Source: Bugulina stolonifera
Lineage: Eukaryota; Bryozoa; Gymnolaemata; Cheilostomatida; Bugulidae
Length of the DNA: 64,000 bases
Assembly: GCA_935421135.1 (NCBI GenBank)
Contig: OW285193.1
Coordinates: 496,001 to 560,000, forward strand
Reading direction: 5' to 3'
Positions 1-15,700 of this stretch are shown here, piece by piece; positions within the stretch are counted from its first letter, which is position 1, and each line of letters begins with the position of its first letter. The position numbers were made by a program, and so were the translations under genes. Under the pieces are notes generated by a model. The model worked only from the letters and a program-made list of their open reading frames with translations, ran no database searches and was not told where the DNA came from.

Positions 1-115
1 ATGACTGAAAGACATTGTTACAAAATGCAATTTGGTACAAAACACACTGAAAACTTACTTTCATGCAATATTGAACATCTTTTACTAGCTTACAAACTAA
101 TAACTTAAGTGAATT

Positions 116-138
116 TGTCAAAAATCACAAATTTGACA
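116..138. repeat. Representative monomer dyad TGTCAAA-N9-TTTGACA
   Basis: This is one example of a feature present in most monomers: a 7-bp inverted repeat (TGTCAAA at 116-122, TTTGACA at 132-138) with a 9-nt A-rich spacer. In another monomer class the left arm reads TTGACAAA, so the dyad is lost and becomes a direct repeat of ATTTGACA. It could be a protein-binding or hairpin-forming element of the satellite. No function is shown. Confidence 0.5.
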
Positions 139-238
139 TTATGTTTCATGTATGCAAAGTTAAATATTGCATGCAAAGTCATGTTTTATTGGTTTTCATT
201 CAACTTATGCATTCTGAACATTGGAAAAGTGACTGAAA

Positions 239-3200
239 CACATTGTTACAAACAGCAATTTGGTACAAAACACACTTAAAACTTACTTTCATGCAATATT
301 GAACATCGTTTACTAGTTTACAAACGAACAATTCAAGTGATTTTGTCAAAAATCACAAATTTGACATTATGTTTCATGTTTACAAAGTTGAATATTGCAT
401 GCAAAGACATGTTTTATTGATTTTCATTGAAATTATGCATTCTGAACATTGCAAAAGTGACTGAAACACATTGTTACAAACAGCAATTTGGTACAAAACA
501 CACTGAAAACTTACTTTCATGCAACATTGAACATCTTTTACTAGTTTACAAACTAATAACACAAGTGAATTTGACAAAAAATCACAAATTTGACACTATG
601 TTTCATGTTTGCAAAGTTAAATATTGTATGCAAAGTCATGTTTTATTGATTTTCAGTCAAATTATGCATTCTGAACACTGCAAAAGTGACAAACAAATTG
701 TTACAAACAGCAATTCGGTACAAAACCCACTTAAAACTTACTTTCATGCAATATTGAACATCTTTTACTAGTTTACAAACGAACAATTCAAGTGATTTTG
801 TCAAAAATCACAAATTTGACATTATGCTTCATGTTTACAAAGTTAAATATTGCATACAAGCTCATGTTTTATTGATTTTCATTCAAATTATGCATTCTGA
901 ACATTGGAAAAGTGACTGAAACACATTGTTACAAGTAGCAATTTGGTACAAAACACACTTAAAACTTACTTTCATGCATTATTGAACATCTTTTACTAGT
1001 TTACAAACTAATAACTCAAGTGAATTTGACAAAATCACAAATTTGACATTATGTTTAATGTTAGCAAAGTTAAATATTGTATGCAAAGTCATGTTTTATT
1101 GATTTTCAGTCAAATTATGCACTCTGAACACTGCAAAAGTGACTGAAACAAATTGTTACAGACAGCAATTTGGTACAAAACACACTTAAAACTTACTTTC
1201 ATGCAATATTGAACATCTTTTACTAGTTTACAAACGAACAATTCAGGTGATTTTGTCAAAAATCACAAATTTGACATTATGCTTCATGTTTACAAAGTTA
1301 AATATTGCATACAAGCTCATGTTTTATTGATTTTCATTCAAATTATGCATTCTGAACATTGGAAAAGTGACTGAAACACATTGTTACAAACAGCAATTTG
1401 GTACAAAACACACTAAAACTTACTTTCATGCAATATTGAACATCTTTTACTAGTTTACAAACTAATAACTCAAGTGAATTTGTCAAAAATCACAAATTTG
1501 ACATTATGTTTCATGTTTGCAAAGTTAAATATTGTATGCAAAGTCATGTTTTATTGATTTTCATTCAAATTCTGTATTCTGAACATTGCAAAAGTGACTG
1601 AAACACATTGTTACACACAGCAATTCGGTACAAAACACACTTAAAACTTACTTTCATGCAATATTAAACGTCTTTCACTAGTTTACAAACTAATAACTCA
1701 AGTGAATTTGTCAAAAATCACAAATTTGACATTATGTTTCATGTTTGCAAAGTTAAATATTGTATGCAAAGTCATGTTCTATTGATTTTCATTCAAATCA
1801 TGCATTCTGAACATTGCAAAAATGACTGAACACATTGTTACAAACAGCAATTTGGTACAAAACACACTTAAAACTTACTTTCATGCAATATTGAACATCG
1901 TTTACTAGTTTACAAACGAACAATTCAAGTGATTTTGTCAAAAATCACAAATTTGACATTATGTTTCATGTTTACAAAGTTGAATATTGCATGCAAAGAC
2001 ATGTTTTATTGATTTTCATTGAAATTATGCATTCTGAACATTGCAAAAGTGACTGAAACACATTGTTACAAACAGCAATTTGGTACAAAACACACTGAAA
2101 ACTTACTTTCATGCAACATTGAACATCTTTTACTAGTTTACAAACTAATAACACAAGTGAATTTGACAAAAAATCACAAATTTGACACTATGTTTCATGT
2201 TTGCAAAGTTAAATATTGTATGCAAAGTCATGTTTTATTGATTTTCAGTCAAATTATGCATTCTGAACACTGCAAAAGTGACAAACAAATTGTTACAAAC
2301 AGCAATTCGGTACAAAACCCACTTAAAACTTACTTTCATGCAATATTGAACATCTTTTACTAGTTTACAAACGAACAATTCAAGTGATTTTGTCAAAAAT
2401 CACAAATTTGACATTATGCTTCATGTTTACAAAGTTAAATATTGCATACAAGCTCATGTTTTATTGATTTTCATTCAAATTATGCATTCTGAACATTGGA
2501 AAAGTGACTGAAACACATTGTTACAAGTAGCAATTTGGTACAAAACACACTTAAAACTTACTTTCATGCATTATTGAACATCTTTTACTAGTTTACAAAC
2601 TAATAACTCAAGTGAATTTGACAAAATCACAAATTTGACATTATGTTTAATGTTAGCAAAGTTAAATATTGTATGCAAAGTCATGTTTTATTGATTTTCA
2701 GTCAAATTATGCACTCTGAACACTGCAAAAGTGACTGAAACAAATTGTTACAGACAGCAATTTGGTACAAAACACACTTAAAACTTACTTTCATGCAATA
2801 TTGAACATCTTTTACTAGTTTACAAACGAACAATTCAGGTGATTTTGTCAAAAATCACAAATTTGCCATTATGCTTCATGTTTACAAAGTTAAATATTGC
2901 ATACAAGCTCATGTTTTATTGATTTTCATTCAAATTATGCATTCTGAACATTGGAAAAGTGACTGAAACACATTGTTACAAACAGCAATTTGGTACAAAA
3001 CACACTAAAACTTACTTTCATGCAATATTGAACATCTTTTACTAGTTTACAAACTAATAACTCAAGTGAATTTGTCAAAAATCACAAATTTGACATTATG
3101 TTTCATGTTTGCAAAGTTAAATATTGTATGCAAAGTCATGTTTTATTGATTTTCATTCAAATTCTGTATTCTGAACATTGCAAAAGTGACTGAAACACAT

Positions 3201-5006
3201 TGTTACACACAGCAATTCGGTACAAAACACACTTAAAACTTACTTTCATGCAATATTAAACGTCTTTCACTAGTTTACAAACTAATAACTCAAGTGAATT
3301 TGTCAAAAATCACAAATTTGACATTATGTTTCATGTTTGCAAAGTGAAATATTGTATGCAAAGTCATGTTCTATTGATTTTCATTCAAATCATGCATTCT
3401 GAACATTGCAAAAATGACTGAAAGACATTGTTACAAAATGCAATTTGGTACAAAACACACTGAAAACTTACTTTCATGCAATATTGAACATCTTTTACTA
3501 GCTTACAAACTAATAACTTAAGTGAATTTGTCAAAAATCACAAATTTGACATTATGTTTCATGTATGCAAAGTTAAATATTGCATGCAAAGTCATGTTTT
3601 ATTGGTTTTCATTCAACTTATGCATTCTGAACATTGGAAAAGTGACTGAAACACATTGTTACAAACAGCAATTTGGTACAAAACACACTGAAAACTTACT
3701 TTCATGCAACATTGAACATCTTTTACTAGTTTACAAACTAATAACACAAGTGAATTTGACAAAAAATCACAAATTTGACACTATGTTTCATGTTTGCAAA
3801 GTTAAATATTGTATGCAAAGTCATGTTTTATTGATTTTCAGTCAAATTATGCATTCTGAACACTGCAAAAGTGACAAACAAATTGTTACAAACAGCAATT
3901 CGGTACAAAACCCACTTAAAACTTACTTTCATGCAATATTGAACATCTTTTACTAGTTTACAAACGAACAATTCAAGTGATTTTGTCAAAAATCACAAAT
4001 TTGACATTATGCTTCATGTTTACAAAGTTAAATATTGCATACAAGCTCATGTTTTATTGATTTTCATTCAAATTATGCATTCTGAACATTGGAAAAGTGA
4101 CTGAAACACATTGTTACAAGTAGCAATTTGGTACAAAACACACTTAAAACTTACTTTCATGCATTATTGAACATCTTTTACTAGTTTACAAACTAATAAC
4201 TCAAGTGAATTTGACAAAATCACAAATTTGACATTATGTTTAATGTTAGCAAAGTGAAATATTGTATGCAAAGTCATGTTTTATTGATTTTCAGTCAAAT
4301 TATGCACTCTGAACACTGCAAAAGTGACTGAAACAAATTGTTACAGACAGCAATTTGGTACAAAACACACTTAAAACTTACTTTCATGCAATATTGAACA
4401 TCTTTTACTAGTTTACAAACGAACAATTCAGGTGATTTTGTCAAAAATCACAAATTTGCCATTATGCTTCATGTTTACAAAGTTAAATATTGCATACAAG
4501 CTCATGTTTTATTGATTTTCATTCAAATTATGCATTCTGAACATTGGAAAAGTGACTGAAACACATTGTTACAAACAGCAATTTGGTACAAAACACACTA
4601 AAACTTACTTTCATGCAATATTGAACATCTTTTACTAGTTTACAAACTAATAACTCAAGTGAATTTGTCAAAAATCACAAATTTGACATTATGTTTCATG
4701 TTTGCAAAGTTAAATATTGTATGCAAAGTCATGTTTTATTGATTTTCATTCAAATTCTGTATTCTGAACATTGCAAAAGTGACTGAAACACATTGTTACA
4801 CACAGCAATTCGGTACAAAACACACTTAAAACTTACTTTCATGCAATATTAAACGTCTTTCACTAGTTTACAAACTAATAACTCAAGTGAATTTGTCAAA
4901 AATCACAAATTTGACATTATGTTTCATGTTTGCAAAGTGAAATATTGTATGCAAAGTCATGTTCTATTGATTTTCATTCAAATCATGCATTCTGAACATT
5001 GCAAAA
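239..5006 (+). repeat. 7-monomer higher-order repeat (about 1592 bp), about three copies
   Basis: Variant monomers recur with a 1592-1593 bp offset, which is seven monomers. The rare CATCG (usual CATCT) lies at 304 and 1896. Blocks at about 239-1826 and 1831-3420 align, and a partial third copy covers about 3640-5006. Copies two and three share private changes, such as AAAGTGAAAT at 3341 and 4934 and ATTTGCCATT at about 2862 and 4454, that copy one lacks. Copies two and three therefore share a more recent ancestor. Confidence 0.8.
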
Positions 5007-8000
5007 ATGACTGAAAGACATTGTTACAAAATGCAATTTGGTACAAAACACACTGAAAACTTACTTTCATGCAATATTGAACATCTTTTACTAGCTTACA
5101 AACTAATAACTTAAGTGAATTTGTCAAAAATCACAAATTTGACATTATGTTTCATGTATGCAAAGTTAAATATTGCATGCAAAGTCATGTTTTATTGGTT
5201 TTCATTCAACTTATGCATTCTGAACATTGGAAAAGTGACTGAAACACATTGTTACAAACAGCAATTTGGTACAAAACACACTTAAAACTTACTTTCATGC
5301 AATATTGAACATCGTTTACTAGTTTACAAACGAACAATTCAAGTGATTTTGTCAAAAATCACAAATTTGACATTATGTTTCATGTTTACAAAGTTGAATA
5401 TTGCATGCAAAGACATGTTTTATTGATTTTCATTGAAATTATGCATTCTGAACATTGCAAAAGTGACTGAAACACATTGTTACAAACAGCAATTTGGTAC
5501 AAAACACACTGAAAACTTACTTTCATGCAACATTGAACATCTTTTACTAGTTTACAAACTAATAACACAAGTGAATTTGACAAAAAATCACAAATTTGAC
5601 ACTATGTTTCATGTTTGCAAAGTTAAATATCGCATGCAAAGTCATGTTTTATTGGTTTTCATTCAACTTATGCATTCTGAACATTGGAAAAGTGACTGAA
5701 ACACATTGTTACAAACAGCAATTTGGTACAAAACACACTAAAACTTACTTTCATGCAATATTGAACATCTTTTACTAGTTTACAAACTAATAACTCAAGT
5801 GAATTTGTCAAAAATCACAAATTTGACATTATGTTTCATGTTTGCAAAGTTAAATATTGTATGCAAAGTCATGTTTTATTGATTTTCATTCAAATTCTGC
5901 ATTCTGAACATTGCAAAAGTGGCTGAAACACATTGTTACAAGTAGCAATTTGGTACAAAACACACTTAAAACTTACTTTCATGCATTATTGAACATCTTT
6001 TACTAGTTTACAAACTAATAACTCAAGTGAATTTGTCAAAAATCACAAATTTGACATTATGTTTCATGTTTGCAAAGTTAAATATTGTATGCAAAGTCAT
6101 GTTTTATTGATTTTCAGTCAAATTATGCACTCTGAACACTGCAAAAGTGACTGAAACAAATTGTTACAGACAGCAATTTGGTACAAAACACACTTAAAAC
6201 TTACTTTCATGCAATATTGAACATCTTTTACTAGTTTACAAACGAACAATTCAGGTGATTTTGTCAAAAATCACAAATTTGACATTATGCTTCATGTTTA
6301 CAAAGTTAAATATTGCATACAAGCTCATGTTTTATTGATTTTCATTCAAATTATGCATTCTGAACATTGGAAAAGTGACTGAAACACATTGTTACAAACA
6401 GCAATTTGGTACAAAACACACTAAAACTTACTTTCATGCAATATTGAACATCTTTTACTAGTTTACAAACTAATAACTCAAGTGAATTTGTCAAAAATCA
6501 CAAATTTGACATTATGTTTCATGTTTGCAAAGTTAAATATTGTATGCAAAGTCATGTTTTATTGATTTTCATTCAAATTCTGTATTCTGAACATTGCAAA
6601 AGTGACTGAAACACATTGTTACACACAGCAATTCGGTACAAAACACACTTAAAACTTACTTTCATGCAATATTAAACGTCTTTCACTAGTTTACAAACTA
6701 ATAACTCAAGTGAATTTGTCAAAAATCACAAATTTGACATTATGTTTCATGTTTGCAAAGTGAAATATTGTATGCAAAGTCATGTTCTATTGATTTTCAT
6801 TCAAATCATGCATTCTGAACATTGCAAAAATGACTGAAAGACATTGTTACAAAATGCAATTTGGTACAAAACACACTGAAAACTTACTTTCATGCAATAT
6901 TGAACATCTTTTACTAGCTTACAAACTAATAACTTAAGTGAATTTGTCAAAAATCACAAATTTGACATTATGTTTCATGTATGCAAAGTTAAATATTGCA
7001 TGCAAAGTCATGTTTTATTGGTTTTCATTCAACTTATGCATTCTGAACATTGGAAAAGTGACTGAAACACATTGTTACAAAATGCAATTTGGTACAAAAC
7101 ACACTGAAAACTTACTTTCATGCAATATTGAACATCTTTTACTAGCTTACAAACTAATAACTTAAGTGAATTTGTCAAAAATCACAAATTTGACATTATG
7201 TTTCATGTATGCAAAGTTAAATATTGCATGCAAAGTCATGTTTTATTGGTTTTCATTCAACTTATGCATTCTGAACATTGGAAAAGTGACTGAAACACAT
7301 TGTTACAAACAGCAATTTGGTACAAAACACACTTAAAACTTACTTTCATGCAATATTGAACATCGTTTACTAGTTTACAAACGAACAATTCAAGTGATTT
7401 TGTCAAAAATCACAAATTTGACATTATGTTTCATGTTTACAAAGTTGAATATTGCATGCAAAGACATGTTTTATTGATTTTCATTGAAATTATGCATTCT
7501 GAACATTGCAAAAGTGACTGAAACACATTGTTACAAACAGCAATTTGGTACAAAACACACTGAAAACTTACTTTCATGCAACATTGAACATCTTTTACTA
7601 GTTTACAAACTAATAACACAAGTGAATTTGACAAAAAATCACAAATTTGACACTATGTTTCATGTTTGCAAAGTTAAATATTGTATGCAAAGTCATGTTT
7701 TATTGATTTTCAGTCAAATTATGCATTCTGAACACTGCAAAAGTGACTGAAACAAATTGTTACAAACAGCAATTCGGTACAAAACCCACTTAAAACTTAC
7801 TTTCATGCAATATTGAACATCTTTTACTAGTTTACAAACGAACAATTCAAGTGATTTTGTCAAAAATCACAAATTTGACATTATGTTTCATGTTTACAAA
7901 GTTGAATATTGCATGCAAAGTCATGTTTTATTGATTTTCATTCAAATTATGCATTCTGAATATTGCAAAAGTGACTGAAAGACATTGTTACAAAATGCAA

Positions 8001-9799
8001 TTTGGTACAAAACACACTGAAAACTTACTTTCATGCAATATTGAACATCTTTTACTAGCTTACAAACTAATAACTTAAGTGAATTTGTCAAAAATCACAA
8101 ATTTGACATTATGTTTCATGTATGCAAAGTTAAATATCGCATGCAAAGTCATGTTTTATTGGTTTTCATTCAACTTATGCATTCTGAACATTGGAAAAGT
8201 GACTGAAACACATTGTTACAAACAGCAATTTGGTACAAAACACACTAAAACTTACTTTCATGCAATATTGAACATCTTTTACTAGTTTACAAACTAATAA
8301 CTCAAGTGAATTTGTCAAAAATCACAAATTTGACATTATGTTTCATGTTTGCAAAGTTAAATATTGTATGCAAAGTCATGTTTTATTGATTTTCATTCAA
8401 ATTCTGCATTCTGAACATTGCAAAAGTGGCTGAAACACATTGTTACAAGTAGCAATTTGGTACAAAACACACTTAAAACTTACTTTCATGCATTATTGAA
8501 CATCTTTTACTAGTTTACAAACTAATAACTCAAGTGAATTTGTCAAAAATCACAAATTTGACATTATGTTTCATGTTTGCAAAGTTAAATATTGTATGCA
8601 AAGTCATGTTTTATTGATTTTAAGTCAAATTATGCATTCTGAACACTGCAAAAGTGACTGAAACAAATTGTTACAAACAGCAATTCGGTACAAAACACAC
8701 TTAAAACTTACTTTCATGCAATATTGAACATCTTTTACTAGTTTACAAACGAACAATTCAGGTGATTTTGTCAAAAATCACAAATTTGACATTATGTTTC
8801 ATGTTTACAAAGTTAAATATTGCATACAAACTCATGTTTTATTGATTTTCATTCAAATTATGCATTCTGAACATTGGAAAAGTGGCTGAAACAACGTTGT
8901 TACAAAGAGCAATTTGGTACAAAACACACTTAAAACTTACTTTCATGCAATATTGAACATCTTTTACTAGTTTACAAACTAATAACTCAAGTGAATTTGA
9001 CAAAATCACAAATTTGACATTATGTTTAATGTTAGCAAAGTTAAATATTGTATGCAAAGTCATGTTTTATTGATTTTCAGTCAAATTATGCACTCTGAAC
9101 ACTGCAAAAGTGACTGAAACAAATTGTTACAGACAGCAATTCGGTACAAAACACACTTAAAACTTACTTTCATGCAATATTGAACATCTTTTACTAGTTT
9201 ACAAACGAACAATTCAGGTGATTTTGTCAAAAATCACAAATTTGACATTATGCTTCATGTTTACAAAGTTAAATATTGCATACAAGCTCATGTTTTATTG
9301 ATTTTCATTCAAATTATGCATTCTGAACATTGGAAAAGTGGCTGAAACAACGTTGTTACAAAGAGCAATTTGGTACAAAACACACTTAAAACTTACTTTC
9401 ATGCAATATTGAACATCTTTTACTAGCTTACAAACTAATAACTTGAGTGAATTTGTCAAAAATCACAAATTTGACATTATGTTTCATGTATGCAAAGTTA
9501 AATATCGCATGCAAAGTCATGTTTTATTGGTTTTCATTCAACTTATGCATTCTGAACATTGGAAAAGTGGCTGAAACAACGTTGTTACAAAGAGCAATTT
9601 GGTACAAAACACACTTAAAACTTACTTTCATGCAATATTGAACATCTTTTACTAGCTTACAAACTAATAACTTGAGTGAATTTGTCAAAAATCACAAATT
9701 TGACATTATGTTTCATGTATGCAAAGTTAAATATCGCATGCAAAGTCATGTTTTATTGGTTTTCATTCAACTTATGCATTCTGAACATTGGAAAAGTGA

Positions 9800-12700
9800 C
9801 TGAAACACATTGTTACAAACAGCAATTTGGTACAAAACACACTTAAAACTTACTTTCATGCAATATTGAACATCTTTTACTAGTTTACAAACTAATAACT
9901 CAAGTGAATTTGTCAAAAATCACAAATTTGACATTATGTTTCATGTTTGCAAAGTTAAATATTGTATGCAAAGTCATGTTTTATTGATTTTCATTCAAAT
10001 TCTGCATTCTGAACATTGCAAAAGTGGCTGAAACACATTGTTACAAGTAGCAATTTGGTACAAAACACACTTAAAACTTACTTTCATGCATTATTGAACA
10101 TCTTTTACTAGTTTACAAACTAATAACTCAAGTGAATTTGACAAAATCACAAATTTGACATTATGTTTAATGTTAGCAAAGTTAAATATTGTATGCAAAG
10201 TCATGTTTTATTGATTTTCAGTCAAATTATGCACTCTGAACACTGCAAAAGTGACTGAAACAAATTGTTACAGACAGCAATTCGGTACAAAACACACTTA
10301 AAACTTACTTTCATGCAATATTGAACATCTTTTACTAGTTTACAAACTAATAACTCAAGTGAATTTGTCAACAGTCACAAATTTGACATTATGTTTCATG
10401 TTTGCAAAGTTAAATATTGCATGCAAAGTCATGTTTTATTGGTTTTCATTCAACTTATGCATTCTGAACATTGGAAAAGTGACTGAAACACATTGTTACA
10501 AACAGCAATTTGGTACAAAACACACTTAAAACTTACTTTCATGCAATATTGAACATCTTTTACTAGTTTACAAACTAATAACTCAAGTGAATTTGTCAAA
10601 AATCACAAATTTGACATTATGTTTCATGTTTGCAAAGTTAAATATTGTATGCAAAGTCATGTTTTATTGATTTTCATTCAAATTCTGCATTCTGAACATT
10701 GCAAAAGTGGCTGAAACACATTGTTACAAGTAGCAATTTGGTACAAAACACACTTAAAACTTACTTTCATGCATTATTGAACATCTTTTACTAGTTTACA
10801 AACTAATAACTCAAGTGAATTTGTCAAAAATCACAAATTTGACATTATGTTTCATGTTTGCAAAGTTAAATATTGTATGCAAAGTCATGTTTTATTGATT
10901 TTAAGTCAAATTATGCATTCTGAACACTGCAAAAGTGACTGAAACAAATTGTTACAAACAGCAATTCGGTACAAAACACACTTAAAACTTACTTTCATGC
11001 AATATTGAACATCTTTTACTAGTTTACAAACGAACAATTCAGGTGATTTTGTCAAAAATCACAAATTTGACATTATGCTTCATGTTTACAAAGTTAAATA
11101 TTGCATACAAACTCATGTTTTATTGATTTTCATTCAAATTATGCATTCTGAACATTGGAAAAGTGGCTGAAACAACGTTGTTACAAAGAGCAATTTGGTA
11201 CAAAACACACTTAAAACTTACTTTCATGCAATATTGAACATCTTTTACTAGTTTACAAACTAATAACTCAAGTGAATTTGTCAAAAATCACAAATTTGAC
11301 ATTATGTTTCATGTTTGCACAGTTAAATATTGTATGCAAAGTCATGTTTTATTGATTTTCATTCAAATTCTGTATTCTGAACATTGCAAAAGTGACTGAA
11401 ACACATTGTTACACACAGCAATTCGGTACAAAACACACTTAAAACTTACTTTCATGCAATATTAAACGTCTTTCACTAGTTTACAAACTAATAACTCAAG
11501 TGAATTTGTCAAAAATCACAAATTTGACATTATGTTTCATGTTTGCAAAGTTAAATATTGTATGCAAAGTCATGTTCTATTGATTTTCATTCAAATCATG
11601 CATTCTGAACATTGCAAAAATGACTGAAAGACATTGTTACAAAATGCAATTTGGTACAAAACACACTGAAAACTTACTTTCATGCAATATTGAACATCTT
11701 TACTAGCTTACAAACTAATAACTTAAGTGAATTTGTCAAAAATCACAAATTTGACATTATGTTTCATGTATGCAAAGTTAAATATTGCATGCAAAGTCAT
11801 GTTTTATTGGTTTTCATTCAACTTATGCATTCTGAACATTGGAAAAGTGACTGAAACACATTGTTACAAACAGCAATTTGGTACAAAACACACTTAAAAC
11901 TTACTTTCATGCAATATTGAACATCTTTTACTAGTTTACAAACTAATAACTCAAGTGAATTTGTCAAAAATCACAAATTTGACATTATGTTTCATGTTTG
12001 CAAAGTTAAATATTGTATGCAAAGTCATGTTTTATTGATTTTCATTCAAATTCTGCATTCTGAACATTGCAAAAGTGGCTGAAACACATTGTTACAAGTA
12101 GCAATTTGGTACAAAACACACTTAAAACTTACTTTCATGCATTATTGAACATCTTTTACTAGTTTACAAACTAATAACTCAAGTGAATTTGACAAAATCA
12201 CAAATTTGACATTATGTTTAATGTTAGCAAAGTTAAATATTGTATGCAAAGTCATGTTTTATTGATTTTCAGTCAAATTATGCACTCTGAACACTGCAAA
12301 AGTGACTGAAACAAATTGTTACAGACAGCAATTCGGTACAAAACACACTTAAAACTTACTTTCATGCAATATTGAACATCTTTCACTAGTTTACAAACTA
12401 ATAACTCAAGTGAATTTGTCAACAGTCACAAATTTGACATTATGTTTCATGTTTGCAAAGTTAAATATTGCATGCAAAGTCATGTTTTATTGGTTTTCAT
12501 TCAACTTATGCATTCTGAACATTGGAAAAGTGACTGAAACACATTGTTACAAACAGCAATTTGGTACAAAACACACTTAAAACTTACTTTCATGCAATAT
12601 TGAACATCTTTTACTAGTTTACAAACTAATAACTCAAGTGAATTTGTCACAAATCACAAATTTGACATTATGTTTCATGTTTGCAAAGTTAAATATTGTA

Positions 12701-15700
12701 TGCAAAGTCATGTTTTATTGATTTTCATTCAAATTCTGCATTCTGAACATTGCAAAAGTGGCTGAAACACATTGTTACAAGTAGCAATTTGGTACAAAAC
12801 ACACTTAAAACTTACTTTCATGCATTATTGAACATCTTTTACTAGTTTACAAACTAATAACTCAAGTGAATTTGTCAAAAATCACAAATTTGACATTATG
12901 TTTCATGTTTGCAAAGTTAAATATTGTATGCAAAGTCATGTTTTATTGATTTTAAGTCAAATTATGCATTCTGAACACTGCAAAAGTGACTGAAACAAAT
13001 TGTTACAAACAGCAATTCGGTACAAAACACACTTAAAACTTACTTTCATGCAATATTGAACATCTTTTACTAGTTTACAAACGAACAATTCAGGTGATTT
13101 TGTCAAAAATCACAAATTTGACATTATGCTTCATGTTTACAAAGTTAAATATTGCATACAAACTCATGTTTTATTGATTTTCATTCAAATTATGCATTCT
13201 GAACATTGAAAAAGTGGCTGAAACAACGTTGTTACAAAGAGCAATTTGGTACAAAACACACTTAAAACTTACTTTCATGCAATATTGAACATCTTTTACT
13301 AGTTTACAAACTAATAACTCAAGTGAATTTGTCAAAAATCACAAATTTGACATTATGTTTCATGTTTGCACAGTTAAATATTGTATGCAAAGTCATGTTT
13401 TATTGATTTTCATTCAAATTCTGTATTCTGAACATTGCAAAAGTGACTGAAACACATTGTTACAAAATGCAATTTGGTACAAAACACACTGAAAACTTAC
13501 TTTCATGCAATATTGAACATCTTTACTAGCTTACAAACTAATAACTTAAGTGAATTTGTCAAAAATCACAAATTTGACATTATGTTTCATGTATGCAAAG
13601 TTAAATATTGCATGCAAAGTCATGTTTTATTGGTTTTCATTCAACTTATGCATTCTGAACATTGGAAAAGTGACTGAAACACATTGTTACAAACAGCAAT
13701 TTGGTACAAAACACACTTAAAACTTACTTTCATGCAATATTGAACATCTTTTACTAGTTTACAAACTAATAACTCAAGTGAATTTGTCAAAAATCACAAA
13801 TTTGACATTATGTTTCATGTTTGCAAAGTTAAATATTGTATGCAAAGTCATGTTTTATTGATTTTCATTCAAATTCTGCATTCTGAACATTGCAAAAGTG
13901 GCTGAAACACATTGTTACAAGTAGCAATTTGGTACAAAACACACTTAAAACTTACTTTCATGCATTATTGAACATCTTTTACTAGTTTACAAACTAATAA
14001 CTCAAGTGAATTTGACAAAATCACAAATTTGACATTATGTTTAATGTTAGCAAAGTTAAATATTGTATGCAAAGTCATGTTTTATTGATTTTCAGTCAAA
14101 TTATGCACTCTGAACACTGCAAAAGTGACTGAAACAAATTGTTACAGACAGCAATTCGGTACAAAACACACTTAAAACTTACTTTCATGCAATATTGAAC
14201 ATCTTTTACTAGTTTACAAACGAACAATTCAGGTGATTTTGTCAAAAATCACAAATTTGACATTATGCTTCATGTTTACAAAGTTAAATATTGCATACAA
14301 ACTCATGTTTTATTGATTTTCATTCAAATTATGCATTCTGAACATTGGAAAAGTGGCTGAAACAACGTTGTTACAAAGAGCAATTTGGCACAAAACACAC
14401 TTAAAACTTACTTTCATGCAATATTGAACATCTTTTACTAGTTTACAAACTAATAACTCAAGTGAATTTGTCAACAGTCACAAATTTGACATTATGTTTC
14501 ATGTTTGCAAAGTTAAATATTGCATGCAAAGTCATGTTTTATTGGTTTTCATTCAACTTATGCATTCTGAACATTGGAAAAGTGACTGAAACACATTGTT
14601 ACAAACAGCAATTTGGTACAAAACACACTTAAAACTTACTTTCATGCAATATTGAACATCTTTTACTAGTTTACAAACTAATAACTCAAGTGAATTTGTC
14701 AAAAATCACAAATTTGACATTATGTTTCATGTTTGCAAAGTTAAATATTGTATGCAAAGTCATGTTTTATTGATTTTCATTCAAATTCTGCATTCTGAAC
14801 ATTGCAAAAGTGGCTGAAACACATTGTTACAAGTAGCAATTTGGTACAAAACACACTTAAAACTTACTTTCATGCATTATTGAACATCTTTTACTAGTTT
14901 ACAAACTAATAACTCAAGTGAATTTGTCAAAAATCACAAATTTGACATTATGTTTCATGTTTGCAAAGTTAAATATTGTATGCAAAGTCATGTTTTATTG
15001 ATTTTAAGTCAAATTATGCATTCTGAACACTGCAAAAGTGACTGAAACAAATTGTTACAAACAGCAATTCGGTACAAAACACACTTAAAACTTACTTTCA
15101 TGCAATATTGAACATCTTTTACTAGTTTACAAACGAACAATTCAGGTGATTTTGTCAAAAATCACAAATTTGACATTATGCTTCATGTTTACAAAGTTAA
15201 ATATTGCATACAAACTCATGTTTTATTGATTTTCATTCAAATTATGCATTCTGAACATTGGAAAAGTGGCTGAAACAACGTTGTTACAAAGAGCAATTTG
15301 GTACAAAACACACTTAAAACTTACTTTCATGCAATATTGAACATCTCTTACTAGTTTACAAACTAATAACTCAAGTGAATTTGTCAAAAATCACAAATTT
15401 GACATTATGTTTCATGTTTGCACAGTTAAATATTGTATGCAAAGTCATGTTTTATTGATTTTCATTCAAATTCTGTATTCTGAACATTGCAAAAGTGACT
15501 GAAACACATTGTTACACACAGCAATTCGGTACAAAACACACTTAAAACTTACTTTCATGCAATATTAAACGTCTTTCACTAGTTTACAAACTAATAACTC
15601 AAGTGAATTTGTCAAAAATCACAAATTTGACATTATGTTTCATGTTTGCAAAGTTAAATTTTGTATGCAAAGTCATGTTCTATTGATTTTCATTCAAATC

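Noticed and set aside
700..720. CENP-B box in monomers carrying ATTCGGTAC
   Set aside because: The left half (TTCG) and one A fit, but the required CGGG is absent (ACAC in its place), and most monomers have TTTGG.
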